A stretch of 10,174 bases of DNA from Candidatus Hydrogenedentota bacterium (GTDB lineage Bacteria; Hydrogenedentota; Hydrogenedentia; Hydrogenedentales; CAITNO01). Location: positions 1-10,174 of the forward strand of contig JAGLCZ010000593.1 of assembly GCA_023145975.1 (NCBI GenBank), given 5' to 3'. Made by a program: the position numbers and the translations under genes. This document shows positions 5,479 through 10,174 of this stretch, in pieces; the stretch's first letter is position 1, and each line of letters begins with the position of its first letter. The notes beneath the pieces are model-generated. The model was not told the origin of the DNA, did no database searches, and saw only the letters and a list, made by a program, of their open reading frames with translations.

Positions 5479-6555
5479 TTAAGATTGCCATCTGCCGGGT
5501 ATTTTTGTGTTGCAGTCTGGACAGCTGTTAGCTACAAGACGGTTCTGTAAAACATGAAATCCTCTTCGCTCGATAAGAAGTGAAGCACAATGAGGGCAGT
5601 AGGTATGTTCTCGGTTCGCAACACGCCCAGCCATATTGCCGGCATACACGTAATGCAGCCCCGCATCTTTTCCAGCATCATATGCGTGTTCCAGTTGCCG
5701 CTGCGAAGTAGGGGTCTTGTTGGCCATTTTATAAGTGGGATGAAACGCTGTCACGTGCCAGGGAATTTTTGGGGATATGCCTGCAATAAAAATTGCTGTA
5801 TCGGCAAGCTCTTTAGGACTATCGTTGAACCCGGGTACCACGAGTGTTACCACTTCCACCCAAAACCCCAATTCTGCCAGCATCTCGATAGTATTTAATA
5901 CGGGATGTAGTCGCCCGCCCAGCATTTGGTATCCGCGATCAGTGAAGCATTTCAGATCCACTTTATATAAGTCTGTGACTGGACGCATAAACTTGAGTAC
6001 CGTAGGCGAAGCAAAACCATTGCTTACAAAACCACAGAGCAATCCTTTTTCTTTAGCTTTTTCAAATATGCGTACTGCCCAGTCTGCTGTAATTAATGGT
6101 TCATTGTAGGTGCTTACTATAGCGGGTACATTTTGAGCAATGGCAGTATCAACGATTTCCGAGGGGGAACAGGACTGGATATTTAACGGTTTTTCTTGTC
6201 GGTGCGGTTGTTGGCTGCTCATCCAGTTCTGGCAAAAACTGCAATGATAATTACAACCGAGCATTCCAAAAGATAAGGCATTGCTGCCGGGAAGAACATG
6301 ATAAAAAGGTTTTTTTTCAATGGGATCTATTTGTAATCCTGCTACATAGCCGTCGGGTGCGTATAAGATGCCGTTTCGGTTAAAACGGATGCGGCATTTT
6401 CCTGTATGGCTTTCTTTAATATGGCATTGGTGGGCACATGCCAGGCATTGTACTGTATCGCCCTCATTTTTTGTAAGTGCTTCCGATGCCGGTGCAACAG
6501 GTGCATTAAGTGCGTCTTCTTTTGTTGTATTGCCCGAGTCATTTTTAAAGTGCAT
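5479..6555 (-). CDS. amrS: AmmeMemoRadiSam system radical SAM enzyme
   Basis: A 358-residue radical SAM protein of the AmmeMemoRadiSam family, related to pyruvate formate-lyase activating enzymes. Seen: an N-terminal cysteine group (Cys37, Cys40, Cys44, Cys54, in CLACAHQC and GKCRIR), the family stretch DPIEKKPFYHVLPGS (77-91), the cluster motif CNYHCSFCQNW (Cys101, Cys105, Cys108; CxxxCxxC) for a 4Fe-4S centre and SAM cleavage, STYNEP (148-153), and a C-terminal zinc-ribbon-like pair, CPHC (320-323) and CPDC (345-348). The family's partners, AMMECR1 and Memo, are not next to it here. The reaction is not firmly known to me; the symbol follows the family name. The first 30 residues are poorly conserved in appearance. 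The start is supported by AGGAGA at 6567-6572 (minus), 11 nt upstream, a slightly long spacing. It is divergent from the oxidoreductase gene. Confidence 0.9.
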   Translation of the reverse strand: MHFKNDSGNTTKEDALNAPVAPASEALTKNEGDTVQCLACAHQCHIKESHTGKCRIRFNRNGILYAPDGYVAGLQIDPIEKKPFYHVLPGSNALSFGMLGCNYHCSFCQNWMSSQQPHRQEKPLNIQSCSPSEIVDTAIAQNVPAIVSTYNEPLITADWAVRIFEKAKEKGLLCGFVSNGFASPTVLKFMRPVTDLYKVDLKCFTDRGYQMLGGRLHPVLNTIEMLAELGFWVEVVTLVVPGFNDSPKELADTAIFIAGISPKIPWHVTAFHPTYKMANKTPTSQRQLEHAYDAGKDAGLHYVYAGNMAGRVANREHTYCPHCASLLIERRGFHVLQNRLVANSCPDCNTKIPGRWQS

Positions 6556-6578
6556 ATTTTGTTTTATCTCCTGTTCTG

Positions 6579-6584
6579 ATTATA
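6579..6584 (-). promoter_or_regulatory. possible -10 box for amrS
   Basis: On the minus strand TATAAT (6584 to 6579) is a perfect -10 hexamer about 24 nt upstream of the amrS ATG. The predicted start would fall near 6572, at the Shine-Dalgarno itself, giving a very short leader. No good -35 lies at the right distance, so the call rests on the -10 alone. Confidence 0.35.
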
Positions 6585-6632
6585 CACCACAAAAGAACTC
6601 CGCTTTGTTGTGATCTTTGCGATTGCTTTTTC

Positions 6633-6641
6633 TGCTATGAT
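6633..6641 (+). promoter_or_regulatory. possible extended -10 promoter for the oxidoreductase cluster
   Basis: TGCTATGAT (6633-6641) has the TG-N-TATNAT form of an extended -10 element, which can work with a poor -35. The predicted start near 6648 leaves about 30 nt before the ATG at 6678. No convincing -35 box is seen. It lies in the divergent spacer shared with amrS. Confidence 0.35.
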
Positions 6642-6677
6642 TCTTTTGTACTTATAAAAATACGAAAGGGTATTCGC

Positions 6678-7997
6678 ATGGATTCAATAACGCGATATGC
6701 TATTGTTGGAACGGGTGGTCGGCATGAAATCTATCGGGATGCACTTTTAGGTGTTTATTCGAAACAGGCAGAGCTTACAGGATTATGCGATAGTAATATC
6801 GGGCGTTCTCGTTTGTCGGCAGCATGGATTGAAAAGCATTATAGCCGGAAAGCACCTGTTTATTCAGCGGAACATTTTGACGATATGATTCGTGATACCC
6901 GTCCTGATGTAGTTATTGTTACGACGAAGGATAGTATGCATGATTATTATATAGTTCGGGCTATGGAACTCGGTTGTGATGTTATTACGGAAAAGCCGAT
7001 GACCATAGATGCAGCCCGATGTACTTCCATACTCGAAATGCAGCAGCGAACAGGTCGTCGGTTGCGCGTTACTTTTAATTATCGCTATTCGCCGTTACGT
7101 ACCCAAATCAAACATTTGCTGATGAATGATATTATAGGCAAGGTTGTTTCAGTTGATTTTCATTGGATGCTGGATACCCGGCATGGTGCGGATTACTTTC
7201 GACGCTGGCATCGCAATAAGGAAAATTCAGGTGGTCTGCTTGTCCATAAGGCAACACATCATTTTGATTTGATAAATTGGTGGTTGGATACAACGCCGGA
7301 AACGGTATATGCCACGGGGCGGCGTGCGTATTATACGCCTGCGATAGGGGATCAGCTAGGGTTGGGTAGACGTGCAGAACGCTGTCACGGCTGCCCTGAA
7401 GCGGCGGGTTGCTCTTTTTATTTGTCTCTGAAAGACAATAAATATTTACGTACGCTTTATCTGGAACAGGAGCAGTATGACAAGTATTATCGCGACCGGT
7501 GTGTATTCAGCGACTCCATTGATATTGAAGACAGTATGACATTGGCAGTTTCTTATCGTAATGGTGCACATATGAGTTATTCCCTGAATGCGTTCATGCC
7601 CTGGGAAGGATACATGGTTGTATTTAATGGTACGAAAGGGCGGCTTGAACACAAATGCGAAGGATCTGTTTACATTAACGGGGATGGAAGTGTTCCCGGC
7701 TCGTTGAAGCGGGAAGGGTCCTGGATACGGGTCTATCCCCACTTTGCACCTGCTTATGAAGAGTTCATCTGGGAGGCTTCGGGGGGGCACGGTGGGGGCG
7801 ATAAACTGTTGTTACAAGACTTGTTTGCACCGGATTCAACAGAGGATCCTTACGGACGGCGGGCGGATCAGTATGGAGGTGCCTGGTCTATTTTGACTGG
7901 CATTGCAGCTAATTTATCAATACAGAACAAGATGCCTGTTCACACGCTTGATCTTGTACCCTTGCTTACAGATAAAACTGGGTGTTACTTGAAGTAG
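6678..7997 (+). CDS. Gfo/Idh/MocA family oxidoreductase with cysteine-cluster insertion
   Basis: A 439-residue NAD(P)-dependent oxidoreductase-like protein. The N-terminal Rossmann fold is shown by YAIVGTGGRH (7-16) and the family EKP motif (105-107, in VITEKPMT). The C-terminal half has the substrate-domain signature GGLLVHKATHHFDLINWW. The position that is Asp in well-studied members (D-x-x-x-H-x-x-D) is His190, with His194 and Asp197 kept, as in a subgroup of uncharacterised homologues. A segment with Cys236, Cys239, Cys245 and Cys275 (C-x2-C-x5-C-x29-C) could bind zinc or another metal; related proteins carry similar cysteines. Substrate is unknown; relatives act on sugars, cyclitols and their derivatives. 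GAAAGGG precedes the ATG by 7 nt. ridA follows 57 nt downstream. At 439 residues it is longer than the typical 330-380, partly because of the cysteine segment. Confidence 0.88.
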   Translation: MDSITRYAIVGTGGRHEIYRDALLGVYSKQAELTGLCDSNIGRSRLSAAWIEKHYSRKAPVYSAEHFDDMIRDTRPDVVIVTTKDSMHDYYIVRAMELGCDVITEKPMTIDAARCTSILEMQQRTGRRLRVTFNYRYSPLRTQIKHLLMNDIIGKVVSVDFHWMLDTRHGADYFRRWHRNKENSGGLLVHKATHHFDLINWWLDTTPETVYATGRRAYYTPAIGDQLGLGRRAERCHGCPEAAGCSFYLSLKDNKYLRTLYLEQEQYDKYYRDRCVFSDSIDIEDSMTLAVSYRNGAHMSYSLNAFMPWEGYMVVFNGTKGRLEHKCEGSVYINGDGSVPGSLKREGSWIRVYPHFAPAYEEFIWEASGGHGGGDKLLLQDLFAPDSTEDPYGRRADQYGGAWSILTGIAANLSIQNKMPVHTLDLVPLLTDKTGCYLK

Positions 7998-8054
7998 ACA
8001 CCTCTTCCGTTGATAATAGGCAGAGTGGTACCAGAAATATCAGGAGTTAATATT

Positions 8055-8444
8055 ATGAAAAAAGAATGTGTTTTTTCACCTTCCGCTCCCCCTGCGGCAG
8101 GTCCGTATTCTCATGCTGTTAAAGCGAATGGATTTCTTTTTTTGTCCGGGCAAGGTCCCCTGGCACGGGATGGGAGCGGTCCTGTGTGCGGTACCATGGA
8201 AGAAGAAACCCGATATACCTTCGAAAATATAAAAGTAGTTCTTGCCGATGCTGGTGTGGGATTAGATGCCGTAGTAAAAGTGACTGCCTATTTGAGCAAC
8301 ATGGTCAACTTTAAGGAATTTAACAACGTTTATAAAGAATACTTTGTAGAAAATCAGCCGGCAAGAACTTGTGTTCAGGCGGGGGGATTACCTCTGAACA
8401 TGCAAGTCGTAATTGAAGTGATCGCAATACTTCCGCAAGGATAA
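8055..8444 (+). CDS. ridA: RidA family reactive intermediate/imine deaminase
   Basis: A 129-residue protein of the RidA (YjgF/YER057c/UK114) family, usual length. RidA hydrolyses reactive enamines and imines, such as 2-aminoacrylate formed by PLP enzymes, and so protects cytosolic enzymes. Seen: APPAAGPYSHAV (11-22) with Tyr18, the FLFLSGQGP strand, TFENIK (55-60), and PARTCVQAGGLP with Arg104, equivalent to the carboxylate-binding Arg105 of E. coli RidA, followed by Glu121 in VVIEVIAI. These residues support true RidA deaminase activity. The start at 8055 is chosen because the homology begins there and AGGAG sits 8 nt upstream; the frame opens earlier at 8010 without support. It lies between the oxidoreductase and a peptidase gene, whose ribosome binding site is inside the end of ridA. 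Confidence 0.94.
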   Translation: MKKECVFSPSAPPAAGPYSHAVKANGFLFLSGQGPLARDGSGPVCGTMEEETRYTFENIKVVLADAGVGLDAVVKVTAYLSNMVNFKEFNNVYKEYFVENQPARTCVQAGGLPLNMQVVIEVIAILPQG

Positions 8445-8446
8445 CA

Positions 8447-9694
8447 ATGTGCCATAGATTTTTGTATTTAATAATGTTTGTACTGCCGGTGTTATTTGTA
8501 GCACAGGCAACCGCGCTGGAACATCCGGCAACCTATAATAACCAGGGTGTTTTAGCCTATAAAGCAGGCAAGTATGCTGAAGCGGTCAGTTATTTTGAAA
8601 AGGCATACAGGAAAGCACCCAATAGTTCTGTGGTGTGTCGTAACCTTTGTAATGCATATCAAAATGAGGCTAATGAGTATGTCGAACGCGGTGAGTTTTC
8701 GAAAGCAATTCGTTATCTGGAATCTGCAGTTGATGTTGATTCGAAAAATGCATCCCCTTTCATTCAGCTTGGCTCTTATTACTTGCGCACAGATAAATTG
8801 GAGTTAGCCATACAACGTTTGGAAGAGGCTATTACGATCAAGCCGGGAGATGTAGACGCTCATGAATTTCTTGGTCAGGCGTATTATATGGACAATGATT
8901 TATCTTCGGCACGTGCACAATGGGATTATGTGCTTGAAGTTGCACCGGACCGACCGGGTTTACGTGATAGGTACGAGAAGGCTTTTCGTGAGGAATCAGT
9001 CGAGTATGATTTTAATCGATGGAAGTCGCGGCATTTTCGCATTAGTTATCCTCAGGACGTACCAAATTCTATGCGCGCGGGTGTGTTTTCCATATTGGAT
9101 CGGGCATACGTGAATATCGGTCGTAAATTTGGCGGTATTTATCCACCTCCGCCAATTCATGTGATTTTGTATTCTGCTGCACAGTTTAGTGAAGCCACAC
9201 AACTTGAAGAGCATGTGGGTGCCGTTTATGACGGAAAAATTCGAGCGCCCTTGACAGATAAGGAAGGGAATTGGTTACCGGATGATGAGTTGGAACGACG
9301 GATGACTCATGAATATGTGCATGTGGTGGTGCGTCATATTACAGGAAAAAATGTTCCCTGGTGGGTGAATGAAGGTCTTGCAGAAAGCATGTCAAAATCT
9401 TTGAGCGCACAGGAAATAGAGCAGTTGCGCAGATATTTTTCTGACACTCCTTCTTTTTCGCTGAAAGCCCTTGAAAGTAATCAGCTGAATCAACTGGCAC
9501 CGTCTGATTTGCGAATGGCTTATTTGCAGTCTCATGCCGCAGTAGATTTATTGTGGAATCGGTATGGGCGAAGTAAAATGTTGGGATTCCTAAGGGCACT
9601 TGGTAATGGTCTGGAGTATGAAGATGCATTTCGGACAATATACCATCGCAACCTTGCTTCAATAGAAAGGGATTTGCTTACTTACTATCGCTAA
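8447..9694 (+). CDS. secreted TPR protein with HExxH metallopeptidase (peptidase MA-like) domain
   Basis: A 415-residue exported protein. Residues 1-23 are a signal peptide (hydrophobic 6-19, likely cleavage after ATA near 23). Residues 27-170 hold about four TPR-like repeats (for example YNNQGVLAYKAGKYAEAVSY, then IQLGSYYLRTDKLELAIQRL), a protein-binding scaffold. After a linker, the catalytic part shows RRMTHEYVHVVVRH with the zinc motif HEYVH (288-292) and WWVNEGLAE (305-313), where Glu309 is the likely third ligand, as in gluzincins of the peptidase MA-like group. Probably periplasmic or surface-exposed; substrate unknown. The start lies 2 nt after the ridA stop and uses AAGGA at 8437-8441, so it is probably coupled to ridA. 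It ends with a 17-bp tail-to-tail overlap with the phosphoesterase gene. Confidence 0.87.
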   Translation: MCHRFLYLIMFVLPVLFVAQATALEHPATYNNQGVLAYKAGKYAEAVSYFEKAYRKAPNSSVVCRNLCNAYQNEANEYVERGEFSKAIRYLESAVDVDSKNASPFIQLGSYYLRTDKLELAIQRLEEAITIKPGDVDAHEFLGQAYYMDNDLSSARAQWDYVLEVAPDRPGLRDRYEKAFREESVEYDFNRWKSRHFRISYPQDVPNSMRAGVFSILDRAYVNIGRKFGGIYPPPPIHVILYSAAQFSEATQLEEHVGAVYDGKIRAPLTDKEGNWLPDDELERRMTHEYVHVVVRHITGKNVPWWVNEGLAESMSKSLSAQEIEQLRRYFSDTPSFSLKALESNQLNQLAPSDLRMAYLQSHAAVDLLWNRYGRSKMLGFLRALGNGLEYEDAFRTIYHRNLASIERDLLTYYR

Positions 9695-10174
9695 GCGGCA
9701 GGTCTGGTTCTTGCAATGTAGTGACTGCTGCCTGAATGGTTTCCTGGGCAGCCAGCCCCTGATTATTTACTGTGATCAATCTGAATTGACCATTTATGGC
9801 TGCAGGCGTCATGATAAGTGTTGTGTTCCCCCAGGGAATGTCATCCTGTTCTTCAGCTTCTCTATGGTAGTGCCCGTATACAAGATAGTCCAGGGGGTCA
9901 TCAACAAATAAAGTAAGTTGGGCGCGAACACCCATGTCCAATGCGTAGCGATGTGTAAAGCCGATGCTCCAGCGCGCTGACCGTAACTGCCGGCGATAGT
10001 AGTACAACAGCCCGTCTTGTTCGTCCAGTTCGTCAGCGATAATATAATTTTTGGTGTCATAGCCTAAATAGCCGTCTTTCCCAAACCGGAACATGTAAGT
10101 CAGGGGACCGAAAAAATGTTCGTAGTGCTGCAGCTTCCGATCGTGGTTGCCGGCAATAACAAAAGTGGGCATCT
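9678..10174 (-). CDS. calcineurin-like metallophosphoesterase, C-terminal part
   Basis: The gene is cut by the right edge; the frame is open to base 10174, so the true start and the first metal-binding motif (DxH...GDxxD) lie outside. The visible 164 residues begin at a Met that is probably internal, followed at once by FVIAGNHD (the GNHD motif, counting from that Met residues 8-11). Later come GFTHRY (His74) and YGHYH (His101, His103), matching the later metal ligands of the fold. This resembles UDP-2,3-diacylglucosamine diphosphatase-like (LpxH-type) and other bacterial phosphoesterases. Which substrate it uses cannot be told from the fragment. The C-terminal tail (about 130-164) has no motif. 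Its TAA at 9678-9680 lies inside the end of the convergent peptidase gene. Confidence 0.88.
   Translation of the reverse strand, partial: MPTFVIAGNHDRKLQHYEHFFGPLTYMFRFGKDGYLGYDTKNYIIADELDEQDGLLYYYRRQLRSARWSIGFTHRYALDMGVRAQLTLFVDDPLDYLVYGHYHREAEEQDDIPWGNTTLIMTPAAINGQFRLITVNNQGLAAQETIQAAVTTLQEPDLPLSDSK

Noticed and set aside
9676..9696. GCTTA...TAAGC palindrome at the gene junction as a bidirectional terminator
   Set aside because: Five AT-rich base pairs without flanking T-runs are too weak.
1..10174. CRISPR array, tRNA/rRNA gene, IS element or prophage
   Set aside because: No regularly spaced direct repeats, tRNA-like folds, transposase or phage proteins were seen on either strand.

Overview
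The window looks like a chromosomal segment of a Gram-negative-type bacterium, probably from a little-cultured lineage. A secreted TPR/metallopeptidase, a Hanks-type kinase, an AmmeMemoRadiSam-family enzyme and a Gfo/Idh/MocA oxidoreductase of a subtype often seen in PVC-like and candidate-phylum genomes point that way. This placement is inference from gene content; no rRNA or tRNA gene is present to fix taxonomy. I see no phage, IS, CRISPR or toxin-antitoxin signature.

Left part: a small secreted cysteine-containing protein (49-336, minus) is divergent from a translation-quality operon on the plus strand, gatC-gatA-gatB-rsfS-kinase (676-5150). GatCAB amidates misacylated Glu-tRNA(Gln) and/or Asp-tRNA(Asn), and RsfS silences the large ribosomal subunit. 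The last gene is a soluble Ser/Thr kinase-like protein with several departures from the kinase consensus, 16 nt after rsfS. The spacer at 337-675 holds a compound hairpin and a possible promoter.

Middle: a 41-residue bL36 gene of the zinc-independent (C-minus) type at 5288-5413. It has its own near-consensus promoter, a 21-bp palindrome centred on the -35 box, a 13-codon leader ORF and a clear Rho-independent terminator. This is the best-supported regulatory unit in the window and the main candidate for a zinc-stress switch. It is followed by a lone AmmeMemoRadiSam radical SAM gene on the minus strand (5479-6555).

Right part: a divergent plus-strand cluster, Gfo/Idh/MocA oxidoreductase - RidA - TPR/HExxH metallopeptidase (6678-9694). 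The last gene overlaps by 17 bp, tail to tail, a calcineurin-like phosphoesterase that runs off the right edge (minus strand).

Most genes are recognisable members of known families. The points worth a second look are the degenerate kinase tied to ribosome and tRNA-quality genes, the bL36 switch, the cysteine cluster and active-site Asp-to-His change in the oxidoreductase, and G-tracts of 6-8 at glycine codons in four genes.
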